DNA of 11,701 nt from Oscillospiraceae bacterium (GTDB taxonomy: Bacteria > Bacillota > Clostridia > Oscillospirales > Ruminococcaceae), in the NCBI GenBank assembly GCA_017848155.1, contig JAGAKC010000309.1, forward strand, positions 1-11,701. Direction: 5' to 3'. The notes beneath the pieces were generated by a model that saw nothing but the letters and a program-made list of their open reading frames with translations, had not been told where the DNA came from and did no database searches. Both the position numbers and the translations under genes were made by a program. This document shows positions 1-7,197 of the stretch, piece by piece; within the stretch, counting starts at the first letter, position 1; every line of letters starts with the position of its first letter.

Positions 1-2
1 CA

Positions 3-416
3 GTTGTATTTGTCATGATGAAGAAAAACAAGGGACAGACAGGTGCAGCGCCGGCACGCGCAGCAGCACCTTCAAAGGCAGCCGCTCCTGTAAGCAACAG
101 CTCCGTAACACCTGTTATCATCTGCGAAAAGGGACTTCTTGCAGGGCGCTCGTTCCCGATCGGTGCAAGCGTTATTATCGGCAGAAATACTCAGAAATGC
201 GGCATCTGCTTCCCTGTAGACGCAAAGGGCGTATCGGGAGTTCACTGCGAGATACGCAAGGCTGCAAACGGGTTCGAGATAATCGACTGCGGCTCCTCCT
301 ACGGCACTACTTTAGGAAGCGGTCAGAAGCTTACGGCAAACGTCCCTGTTGTTATCCCTAACGGAACATATTTTATGGTAGGAAGTGCAGAGCAGATCTT
401 CCAGATCAAATACTGA
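3..416 (+). CDS. FHA-domain protein, C-terminal part (5' truncated by window edge)
   Basis: Cytosolic phosphothreonine-peptide reader, probably the C-terminal module of a longer membrane protein. The first ATG pair is at 15 and 18, but the frame stays open to the window edge (Val-Val-Phe-Val just before the Met pair) and no Shine-Dalgarno precedes 15. The hydrophobic run followed by KKNK looks like the end of a membrane helix. Numbering from the Met at 15, residues 10-33 are an Ala/Pro-rich linker and ~34-133 are the FHA domain. It shows the family signature GR (56-57), SGVH (74-77) and SSYGT (94-98), where the usual Asn before GT is Tyr. It lies 2 nt upstream of a PP2C phosphatase and in the same operon as a Ser/Thr kinase, the classic partners of FHA domains. 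FHA identity is confident; the true start lies outside the window, and an upstream von Willebrand-type domain would be a guess. Confidence 0.85.
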   Translation, partial: VVFVMMKKNKGQTGAAPARAAAPSKAAAPVSNSSVTPVIICEKGLLAGRSFPIGASVIIGRNTQKCGICFPVDAKGVSGVHCEIRKAANGFEIIDCGSSYGTTLGSGQKLTANVPVVIPNGTYFMVGSAEQIFQIKY

Positions 417-418
417 TT

Positions 419-1663
419 ATGAATATTGATTTTTACAGCTATTCGGGACTCGGCGGCAGACCCGTAAACGAGGATAGCTGCATCGTAGGAAACGGCTGCT
501 ATATCGTATCTGACGGTCTTGGCGGTCACGACAACGGAGAGTTGGCGTCGGGTGCAGCCACACGTTATATATCGGAGAATTTCGCCGTCCCTGATCTTTC
601 AAACGAATATATCTCAGGTCTTATTCTGGGTGCGAACGAAGCGGTAAAGCAGCACGGCGAGGGCGGTAAGGCAACACTTGCCGCACTGTTCACTGACGGA
701 AATATCATAAGGATAGACAACATAGGCGACAGCAGGATCTACTATTTTCGAGGCGGAAAGATCCTGTTCCGTACCAAGGATCACTCTGTTTGTCAGGCGT
801 CCGTTGATATGGGAGAAATGACCGATATCGATGTGCGCAACAGTCCTGACCGTTCGGGTCTGTTCAAGGTGCTGGGTGACAGCACTCCGCTGAAGCTGCC
901 GAAGCCATATGACCTTATCGAGCCTATAAACGCTGACGCATTCCTGATATGCAGCGACGGCTTCTGGGAGAACATTTACGAGGCTGAAATGGAAGCGGAT
1001 CTGCTTAAGTCCGCAAGTGCAAGGGAATGGCTCGACTATATGCTTAAACGGCATTTTTTGCGTGCACAGGACCAAGGCGACAATTTTACCGCAATATGCG
1101 GAATTATCAGCTCGCCGAAAACAGCACCGCTTTATGACGGGACACCGTCTGCAAAGCCTGTTTCCGACATACCGAGCACGATTGCGATCACAGAAAGTGC
1201 GGTCAAGCCATCTATGCCTATGCATTGCAAGATCATTGTAGCTGTCTGTGCATTTATAGCTGTGGCAGCTGTATCGGTGGCGGTCACACTGCTTGCTGTT
1301 AAAAAGAGCGAGGATATACCGGTGTCTTCTCCGACTTCGGAAAGTCAGTCCGCTGAAGATATCGTGACAACAGAAAAGAGCACACCGCCCGAGGAAAGTG
1401 CTGCTACCGAAGTCAGTGAGATCTCCGGGAGCAGCGAGCCCTCTGAGGAAAGCACGCCTCCCGAAGTCGAAGATACATCCGAAAGTGGCGAGACTTCTGA
1501 GGTCAGCGAGACTACTGAAGTCTATGTGACAGCTGAAGTCAGCGAGAACGTCGAAAGCGGCGAGCCCTCAGTGGAAACAACGAGCCTGCCGGAAGGACCT
1601 GACTCGCCGTTTTCGCCAAATGAGCCTGACAGTATCCCGCCCCTTGAAACATCATTATTGTAA
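419..1663 (+). CDS. PP2C-family Ser/Thr protein phosphatase with membrane anchor and acidic extracellular tail
   Basis: Metal-dependent phosphatase expected to remove phosphate from Ser/Thr residues modified by the neighbouring kinases. The PP2C domain covers residues ~1-230, with RPVNED (14-19), DGLGGH (32-37), a GDSR-x-Y segment followed by DHS in the middle, SDGFW (179-183; Asp180) and DN (221-222). Asp19, Asp32, Asp180 and Asp221 are the expected metal-site acids. A single hydrophobic helix follows at ~272-294, flanked by Lys271 and Lys295-Lys296. The last ~118 residues are a Ser/Thr/Glu/Pro-rich low-complexity tail with repeated SEVSE-type units, predicted to lie outside the cell. The start follows the FHA stop by 2 nt with no strong ribosome site, consistent with translational coupling. 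Bacterial PP2C partners of Hanks kinases are often soluble, so the anchor and long tail are notable. The phosphatase call is secure; the topology is inferred. Confidence 0.93.
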   Translation: MNIDFYSYSGLGGRPVNEDSCIVGNGCYIVSDGLGGHDNGELASGAATRYISENFAVPDLSNEYISGLILGANEAVKQHGEGGKATLAALFTDGNIIRIDNIGDSRIYYFRGGKILFRTKDHSVCQASVDMGEMTDIDVRNSPDRSGLFKVLGDSTPLKLPKPYDLIEPINADAFLICSDGFWENIYEAEMEADLLKSASAREWLDYMLKRHFLRAQDQGDNFTAICGIISSPKTAPLYDGTPSAKPVSDIPSTIAITESAVKPSMPMHCKIIVAVCAFIAVAAVSVAVTLLAVKKSEDIPVSSPTSESQSAEDIVTTEKSTPPEESAATEVSEISGSSEPSEESTPPEVEDTSESGETSEVSETTEVYVTAEVSENVESGEPSVETTSLPEGPDSPFSPNEPDSIPPLETSLL

Positions 1664-1687
1664 TAAAATTAATATGAGGTAAAAACA

Positions 1688-3943
1688 ATGATCGAAATAA
1701 ATGGCAAGCATATGTGTGAAAGCTGCTTCTGTGAAACGACAGACGGCGCATTCTGCATGAACTGCGGATATAATCCGAATCAGACTGCCGTAGATCCTAC
1801 AATGCTTAAGCCGGGAAGCGTTCTTCTCGGAAAATATGTTGTCGGACGTGTAATAGGCAAGGGAGGATTTGGAGTTACTTATGTGGCATACGATGTCACC
1901 ACGCAGAAAAAGGTAGCGATAAAGGAATATTTCCCCTATGGCGTGGCGCTCCGTGCCCCCGGTACAACTACGGTGTCGGTTTCGTCGATGGACAATGCCG
2001 AGGCATTCAGAATGGGTGCGGAAAAGTTTTACAACGAGGCGAAAATGGTATCCCGCTTTAACGGCAACCCCAATATCGTTGGAGTTCACGAGTTCTTCTA
2101 CGAAAACGATACAGTATACTTTGCGATGGAATACCTGCAGGGTCATACGCTCAAGGAGCATATTAAGATCCATGGTGTACTGCCTTCTGCACAGGCATTG
2201 TTCATTATGAATAACGTGTCCAATGCGCTTATGGCAGCACACAGCGCAAATGTACTGCACCGCGATATCTCCCCCGACAATATCATTCTCTGCGATAACG
2301 GCAATGTAACGCTGATAGATTTCGGAGCGGCAAGGCAGGTCGTGGCAGAGCATTCGCAGAGCTTTTCGGTCATCTTAAAGCCCGGCTTTGCTCCGCTTGA
2401 GCAGTATCAGAAAAAGGGCAATCAGGGTCCCTGGACGGATATCTACTCGCTGGGTACGACCATCTATCATGCACTGACAGGCGATATCCCCGAGGACCCC
2501 ATGTCCCGTATCGATGACGATGAGGAGTTCAGCTCCAATGCGTACGGTATCGAGCCTGAGCTCTGGGCAGTCATACAGAAAGCGACCCAGCTCAAGGTGG
2601 AGGACAGATACAGCGATGTGTTTATGCTCAGGAACGACCTCAGCCGTATTTCGTACAAGCCCGAGCCTGTGATAGTTCCGACCGAGAGCGAAGATGAGAA
2701 AATGCCGCAGTTCCAGACCGCTGTTCCTTACGGAATGACGCAGATGGCAGCGGCTGCCGCTCCTGTGCCTGCCGCAGCTGTTCAGCCAGTGCCTGCCGCA
2801 GCTGTTCAGCCTGTGCCTGCGGAGAAAAAGAAGTTCGATTTCGGCGAATTCTGCAAAAAGAATACCAAAGCCGTTATAGGCGCAGCGGCGGCGCTTGTTC
2901 TGGTTATTGCTGCGGCGATCCTGATCCCCAATATGTTAAAGACAGATGAAAAGCCCCCGTATAAAAATAGCGGCTATTCCGATAAGGTCGACCGGGAAGA
3001 TGATGACACAAGCAGTTCGTCTTCGCAGAAGGAGCTTGTTAATAAAAATAACACTTTGGCAAAATACCTAACCGACCTGGTGACAAATGAAACTACGAGA
3101 TTGGAATCGGAAGGGTATAGCTTCCCACAGGGTGTGATAGCGGTTGCCATGACAGTTGATAACAACGGCAAATGGTCTGTTACTGCAGCTGATGAAGAAC
3201 TTAATACGATACCCCGCTTTGAAGACAAGTTATACTTTTCTCTCAGAAATATATTCAGTGACGTCAAAGATCGTGCAATGATGGTTATGATCTACAACAG
3301 AAAAGTTACATTCGCTGCCGTTCAGCAAGGTACAGATGTAAACTACTTAGCAGAGTTTTTAAAGCCGCTGATCGACGACTATGGAAATCTCTCACAGAAC
3401 CATGAATGGAACGGCAAGACCGCAGGTGTTACCAAAGACGGAATAATAATCGGCACATATCCTGTTGTTGCCTTAGGCATCTCGTCTTCACGGTCAGATG
3501 CGTTAAGTGTTGATGAAATGAACGACAGAGCGGTTGAGATACACAATGCACTCAGCGATTCGATCAGCGAATTTACGTATTATAACAGCCCTGATTATGA
3601 TTATATGTGGATGCAGATATCAGTTGATTCGTCGGGGAATTGGGTTTTCGACGAAACGACAGGATGTTATAAAGATAGCGGGGTTCAGGAAAACTTTGAA
3701 GAATGTGTGAATAGTGATCTTAAAGATTCGTTATCCGGATACAGTGATATGGTCATCTATGCGTCTTATTGGGAAGGTAAGGTAACAGCGGTCTATTGTG
3801 CTTGTAATACTGATTTTGCTACACTTGCCGAATTTACAGGGCAATTAGATGATACGGGATATGATGAGTGGAATGGAAAAACAGCAGGCGTTACCAAAAA
3901 CGGATTGGTAGTAGGCACATATCCTGTTATCGGCTTAAAATAA
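1688..3943 (+). CDS. Membrane Ser/Thr protein kinase with N-terminal zinc ribbon and duplicated extracellular module (kinase 1)
   Basis: Hanks-type kinase. A Cys cluster (C10-x2-C13 and C23-x2-C26) likely forms a small zinc ribbon. The kinase domain runs ~50-325: IGKGGFG loop (56-62), VAIK Lys79, helix-C Glu117, HRD Asp193 with Asn198, DFG Asp211, an activation segment rich in Ser (223, 225, 227), and an APLEQY P+1 region. The catalytic-loop Lys typical of Ser/Thr kinases is Ser195 (HRDISPDN). A Pro/Ala/Val linker contains a 24-bp tandem repeat. A membrane helix at ~395-414 is preceded by Lys residues, so the kinase is inside. The outer part (~440-751) contains two homologous ~145-residue modules, each ending in EWNGKTAGVTK (573 and 727) and a GTYPV strand. 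GAGG at 1676-1679 lies 8 nt before the ATG. The gene is 24 nt after the phosphatase and ends at a strong terminator. Kinase identity is secure; the sensed ligand is unknown. Confidence 0.95.
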   Translation: MIEINGKHMCESCFCETTDGAFCMNCGYNPNQTAVDPTMLKPGSVLLGKYVVGRVIGKGGFGVTYVAYDVTTQKKVAIKEYFPYGVALRAPGTTTVSVSSMDNAEAFRMGAEKFYNEAKMVSRFNGNPNIVGVHEFFYENDTVYFAMEYLQGHTLKEHIKIHGVLPSAQALFIMNNVSNALMAAHSANVLHRDISPDNIILCDNGNVTLIDFGAARQVVAEHSQSFSVILKPGFAPLEQYQKKGNQGPWTDIYSLGTTIYHALTGDIPEDPMSRIDDDEEFSSNAYGIEPELWAVIQKATQLKVEDRYSDVFMLRNDLSRISYKPEPVIVPTESEDEKMPQFQTAVPYGMTQMAAAAAPVPAAAVQPVPAAAVQPVPAEKKKFDFGEFCKKNTKAVIGAAAALVLVIAAAILIPNMLKTDEKPPYKNSGYSDKVDREDDDTSSSSSQKELVNKNNTLAKYLTDLVTNETTRLESEGYSFPQGVIAVAMTVDNNGKWSVTAADEELNTIPRFEDKLYFSLRNIFSDVKDRAMMVMIYNRKVTFAAVQQGTDVNYLAEFLKPLIDDYGNLSQNHEWNGKTAGVTKDGIIIGTYPVVALGISSSRSDALSVDEMNDRAVEIHNALSDSISEFTYYNSPDYDYMWMQISVDSSGNWVFDETTGCYKDSGVQENFEECVNSDLKDSLSGYSDMVIYASYWEGKVTAVYCACNTDFATLAEFTGQLDDTGYDEWNGKTAGVTKNGLVVGTYPVIGLK
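2762..2820 (+). repeat. 24-bp in-frame tandem repeat in kinase 1 linker
   Basis: Two copies (2762-2785 and 2786-2809), differing at one base, plus a partial third, encode the octapeptide PVPAAAVQ. The repeat lies in the flexible juxtamembrane linker of kinase 1. Its length is a multiple of three, so copy-number change would alter linker length without shifting frame. Confidence 0.8.
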
Positions 3944-3959
3944 CAGTAAAGCTCACAGT

Positions 3960-3995
3960 AAAAAGGTCAAGCCGCATACTGACTTGACCTTTTTT
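3960..3995 (+). terminator. Rho-independent terminator after kinase 1
   Basis: A perfect stem pairs GGTCAAG (3965-3971) with CTTGACC (3983-3989) around an 11-nt loop. It is extended by five A's on the left pairing with the T-run on the right (3990-3995, six T's). It begins 17 nt after the kinase 1 stop codon, so it ends the FHA-PP2C-kinase unit. The right arm overlaps the promoter of the next gene. Confidence 0.9.
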
Positions 3996-4012
3996 ACGAT
4001 TTATGGTAAAAT
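3984..4012 (+). promoter_or_regulatory. Sigma-A-type promoter of kinase 2, -35 embedded in terminator stem
   Basis: TTGACC (3984-3989), a 17-bp spacer, then TAAAAT (4007-4012): five of six consensus matches in each hexamer at the optimal spacing. The predicted transcript start is near 4019, leaving a ~42-nt leader. AGGGGG (4049-4054) sits 6 nt before the ATG at 4061. This indicates kinase 2 is transcribed independently of the upstream operon. It is a prediction from consensus only. Confidence 0.65.
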
Positions 4013-4060
4013 GAAATAGTCTTTTTATTTACCTTATTATATCAATTAAGGGGGATCTGA

Positions 4061-6436
4061 ATGATCGAGATAAACGGAAAACAATTATGCGAAAGCTGCT
4101 TCAAGGAAATCAAAGGCGACAAATGCGGCTGTGGCTTTGATTCATTGGAGGGCGTGCTTGATTCGTCACTGCTTACTCCGGGAACAGTGCTTGCAGACCG
4201 CTATGTTATCGGACAGGTCATAGGAAAGGGTGGCTTTGGCACAACATACCTTGCTTATGACGCACTTGTATGCAAAAAGATCGCCATTAAGGAATATTTC
4301 CCATACGGCGTTGCACAGCGCACCTCTGAAAGCTCCGACGTATCTGTTTTGTCCGAGGACAACGCACAGGCTTTTGAGCTTGGTGCACAGAAATTCTATA
4401 ACGAAGCAAAAATGGTATCGCGCTTTAACGGAAATCCCAGTATTGTGACTGTTTTTGACTGCTTTTACGAAAACAACACCGTATATATGGCGATGGAACA
4501 CCTTAACGGCTGTACATTAAAGGACTATATCCGAGAGTACGGAGTTCTCAGCGTTCCGCAAGCACTGCATGTCGCAAAAAGCGTTGTGAGCGCACTTGTG
4601 GTTGCACACAGTGCCGCAATACTTCATCGTGATATTTCGCCCGAAAACATTATCGTGAGCAACGACGGAAACATAAAGCTTATTGATTTCGGTGCGGCAA
4701 GACAGGTCGTGGCAGAGCACTCACAGCGCTTTTCCGTTATATTAAAGCCCGGCTTTGCACCGCCTGAGCAGTACAGCAAAAAGGGAAATCAGGGTGCGTG
4801 GACGGACGTTTATTCTGTCGGAACAACGCTTTATTACATGATAACGGGAGATATTCCGGAAGACCCCTCCGCACGCTTTGACAACGACGACACATTTAAC
4901 GAAAACAAGTTTGACATCGCTCCCGCTCTGTGGGAGGTCATCACCAAGGCAACAAAGCTTAATGCAGAGGACAGATATCAGGACGCTTATGAGCTGAAAA
5001 AGGCGCTTGACCTTATCCCTGTCGATGCTGAGCCGCTTGTTACTCCCGAAGCTGCGGAGCAGGTGGACGAGGAAGCCCCGTCCCAGCAGGAGAACCGTTC
5101 CGAGCTGACGGTCTCCATAAAGAAGCACAAGCCAAAGCAGAGCTTCTGGAAAAAGCACCGCCGCACGTTTATTGAGGTGGTCTGCGGTCTGCTGGTGGTG
5201 GCACTTGTAATTCCGCTTGCAGTTAAAGCGTTCAAGCCTGTCGTTACCGACGCTCCGCAGTCGGGTTCAACTTCCGATACGTCACAGCCGACAGCGAGCG
5301 GCTCTGTTGCGGCGATAGGTAGCAAGCCTACCCTTGAGGATATAAACTACTCGGGCCCGCTGTATACAGGGCTTGATGCAGGTGAACGTCAGCTTTACAG
5401 CGATATCTACTACGGGCTTATCAAGGACGAAAAGGAAATTATTCTTGACACGCTTGTATACACGATAGACGATATAGATTATGTTTATAGCTGCGTTCTT
5501 AACGAACAGCCCAAACTTGTCCATACAAGAGGATATAACGTAAACTATAACGACCTGAACAACAACAAGCAGCCCGACCCCGACGAGTATGTAAACTCTA
5601 TCACTCCGATATATTCGGGCATCGACAGAATGGAATACAACAATTACATATATGAGTATTTAAAGGATAATCTACATCATTTCTATTTAACAATAACAAA
5701 TGTAGATAATAATAAATATGGTGAGGTAGAGGCACTTAAATATTTGTATGACGATATCGCACTTAACACGACTGTATTATCAGGATATAATACAAGACCT
5801 TCCGCTTCTACTGCTTACGGTGCGATGATCGACAAATTCGCAGATGCCCTTGGCATAGCAAGGGCAATATGCGATATAGCACAGCGCTTGGGATTTGAAA
5901 GTTATGTACACGAGGGGTACGAAGCTGATGGCGACAAGATCGCATGGTGCCGTGTGAAGATTGATGATACTTGGTATAAGATAGACACTTATGCTGCGGC
6001 ATATTATGTACAGAATTGCATAACAGCGGTGCCGTTTGCAGAGGACGAACTGAGTCATTATAACTTTTTTATTATGGATGCGCCGTATATGGATACTTCA
6101 CTAATAGACGAACGACAGCTCCATCTCTGGGACCTTGCCGGCAAGGTATACGAAACAGAATACGATACTATGTATTATTTCAAGGAACATCTCGGTGTGA
6201 TGTATCATTGTAATTTACCCGAAAACAATTATGCCGCACTTCTGGAAGAAACAAAAAAACAGATTGACCAGAACAGCAATAAAGTCGATATCTATATATT
6301 GTCGCTTTTTGTGGATTCGTTGTGGGCAATAATGGAGGAGCAATACATCTCCGACCTTTCCGAGAAATACGGAATTACCATCACAGGCTTCACGGGCGAG
6401 TATGCCGATGATTGTCTGCACATTACGCTGACATAA
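4061..6436 (+). CDS. Membrane Ser/Thr protein kinase with degenerate transglutaminase-like extracellular domain (kinase 2)
   Basis: Paralogue of the preceding kinase. The N terminus opens with the same MIEINGK and CESCF motif but closes its metal-site-like cluster as C22-G-C24. The kinase domain (~48-322) has the IGKGGFG loop, AIK Lys77, Glu115, HRDISPEN with Asp191, DFG Asp209 and an APPEQY segment. Ser193 replaces the usual catalytic-loop Lys. The activation segment is nearly identical to kinase 1. A basic stretch and membrane helix (~370-388) lead to a ~400-residue outer region. Residues ~560-645 resemble the transglutaminase-like fold (an AYG-x-M helix start, RLGFESYV, then VKIDDTWYKID), yet the expected catalytic Cys aligns with Ala596 and the His with Ile627; only Asp642 is kept. 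The domain therefore probably binds rather than cuts or cross-links. The kinase call is secure; the ectodomain assignment rests on pattern recognition and is moderately sure. Confidence 0.93.
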   Translation: MIEINGKQLCESCFKEIKGDKCGCGFDSLEGVLDSSLLTPGTVLADRYVIGQVIGKGGFGTTYLAYDALVCKKIAIKEYFPYGVAQRTSESSDVSVLSEDNAQAFELGAQKFYNEAKMVSRFNGNPSIVTVFDCFYENNTVYMAMEHLNGCTLKDYIREYGVLSVPQALHVAKSVVSALVVAHSAAILHRDISPENIIVSNDGNIKLIDFGAARQVVAEHSQRFSVILKPGFAPPEQYSKKGNQGAWTDVYSVGTTLYYMITGDIPEDPSARFDNDDTFNENKFDIAPALWEVITKATKLNAEDRYQDAYELKKALDLIPVDAEPLVTPEAAEQVDEEAPSQQENRSELTVSIKKHKPKQSFWKKHRRTFIEVVCGLLVVALVIPLAVKAFKPVVTDAPQSGSTSDTSQPTASGSVAAIGSKPTLEDINYSGPLYTGLDAGERQLYSDIYYGLIKDEKEIILDTLVYTIDDIDYVYSCVLNEQPKLVHTRGYNVNYNDLNNNKQPDPDEYVNSITPIYSGIDRMEYNNYIYEYLKDNLHHFYLTITNVDNNKYGEVEALKYLYDDIALNTTVLSGYNTRPSASTAYGAMIDKFADALGIARAICDIAQRLGFESYVHEGYEADGDKIAWCRVKIDDTWYKIDTYAAAYYVQNCITAVPFAEDELSHYNFFIMDAPYMDTSLIDERQLHLWDLAGKVYETEYDTMYYFKEHLGVMYHCNLPENNYAALLEETKKQIDQNSNKVDIYILSLFVDSLWAIMEEQYISDLSEKYGITITGFTGEYADDCLHITLT

Positions 6437-6448
6437 CATATCCGTAAT

Positions 6449-6485
6449 AAAAAAATCTCCTTCCCGTAAAAAGGAAGGAGATTTT
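6449..6485. terminator. Bidirectional terminator between convergent genes
   Basis: AAAATCTCCTTCC (6452-6464) pairs perfectly with GGAAGGAGATTTT (6473-6485) around an 8-nt loop. Read on + it ends in four T's. Read on - it ends in a longer T-run supplied by the A's from 6446. It lies 12 nt beyond the kinase 2 stop and 19 nt beyond the end of the opposite-strand HTH gene, so it can serve both. Confidence 0.88.
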
Positions 6486-6504
6486 GCGTTTAAGCTCAAA
6501 CTAC

Positions 6505-6903
6505 TCAAACTACCTCGCTGTACCAGATGAAATCCACAGCATCGTAATATTCCATATTGTGATTAATTGCATAGAACACTCTTGCGTCTACAAGATTTCT
6601 GACATAAAGCGGTGATTTTCCTGCAAGCTGAAGCAGGTAGTTCATCTCGTCTATGTCAAGCTTCAGTATCAGGCTTAGCTGGATGATAAAATTTCTGGTG
6701 GGAGTGCGGCTTCCGTTAAGCACCTGATAACCATAGTTGCGGTCTACATTTATCATTCTGATAATGTCAGACTTTTTCTTTTTCTGGTTGTTGATGAGCT
6801 TGTTGAGAATATCGGAAAGCTGAGGAGGTGCTTCGTTTAATACCATACATTCGTCAAATGCACCGCGCTTTTTCAGCTTTTCTTCAAGCTCTACTGTCAG
6901 CAA
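6505..6903 (-). CDS. Small XRE-like helix-turn-helix DNA-binding protein
   Basis: Likely transcription regulator of ~132 residues. The centre resembles an XRE/Cro-type HTH: KKKSDIIRMINVDRNYGYQ followed by VLNGSRTPTRN, where the NGSRTP turn is typical of the recognition-helix end. A Leu-rich helix (EMNYLLQLAGK) and an aromatic C terminus ending FIWYSEVV follow. I prefer the TTG start at 6903 (protein beginning LTVELEEK, read as Met). AAGGGG lies 8 nt upstream of it, whereas the longer reading from a TTG at 6942 has no ribosome site. No ligand domain is seen. The gene converges on kinase 2 and shares its terminator. Its promoter faces the hairpin-repeat cluster. It could be the protein acting at the palindromic operator candidates downstream, but nothing in the sequence proves this. 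Family assignment is fairly sure, the start less so. Confidence 0.8.
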   Translation of the reverse strand: MLTVELEEKLKKRGAFDECMVLNEAPPQLSDILNKLINNQKKKKSDIIRMINVDRNYGYQVLNGSRTPTRNFIIQLSLILKLDIDEMNYLLQLAGKSPLYVRNLVDARVFYAINHNMEYYDAVDFIWYSEVV

Positions 6904-6946
6904 AATAAACACCCCTTGTCGCAAGAAATCACATTTTGTCAATATT

Positions 6947-6955
6947 AGTATACCA
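6947..6955 (-). promoter_or_regulatory. Extended -10 promoter candidate for the HTH gene
   Basis: The minus strand reads TGGTATACT, an extended -10 (TG-N-TATACT), about 45 nt upstream of the preferred TTG start. No good -35 is visible; a CTGACG hexamer at 15-bp spacing is poor. The motif coincides with the left edge of the repeat cluster (ATACCATG on +), so the repeat may supply the promoter. Confidence 0.4.
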
Positions 6956-7006
6956 TGAAAGCAAACGCGTCAGCGGTTGTGTGCCGACAGGCACTGACGG
7001 CGGCAA

Positions 7007-7075
7007 CCGTTCAATAAAAGCAGCGCAATTGCGAAGCAATTGAAGTAAGCTGTTTTTATCATACCATGACCGCAA
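7007..7075. repeat. 69-bp hairpin repeat, copy 1
   Basis: The outer stem 7014-7024 pairs with 7049-7059 (11 pairs, one G-T). The nested hairpin CAATTGC-GAA-GCAATTG spans 7026-7042. It is 65/69 identical to copy 2 in the same orientation, 122 bp downstream. Confidence 0.85.
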
Positions 7076-7128
7076 AGCGAAGCTTTGCAAGCTGCGTAAG
7101 CAGCGTTGCCGCACGAGCGGCAGGTCAG

Positions 7129-7197
7129 CCGTTCAATGAAAACAGCGCAATTGCGAAGCAATTGAAGTAAGCTGTTTTCATTATACCATGACCGCAA
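7129..7197. repeat. 69-bp hairpin repeat, copy 2
   Basis: The outer stem 7135-7146 pairs with 7171-7182 (12 perfect pairs). The nested hairpin CAATTGC-GAA-GCAATTG spans 7148-7164. Relative to copy 1, an A-T pair is replaced by G-C (7138/7179), a G-T wobble by A-T (7142/7175), and one base at 7182 adds a twelfth pair. All four differences therefore preserve or improve the stem. Confidence 0.85.

Noticed and set aside
15-17. ATG at 15 as the true start of the FHA gene
   Set aside because: The frame is open to the window edge, residues before it are hydrophobic like a membrane helix end, and there is no ribosome site. It is treated as an internal Met of a truncated gene.
614-1225. Long open frame on the minus strand inside the PP2C gene
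   Set aside because: It lies wholly opposite a gene with clear phosphatase motifs, has no ribosome site or recognisable domain, and looks like a codon-bias shadow.
1655-2353. 232-codon minus-strand frame opposite kinase 1
   Set aside because: A shadow of the kinase coding strand; a similar shadow appears opposite kinase 2 because the two kinases are paralogues.
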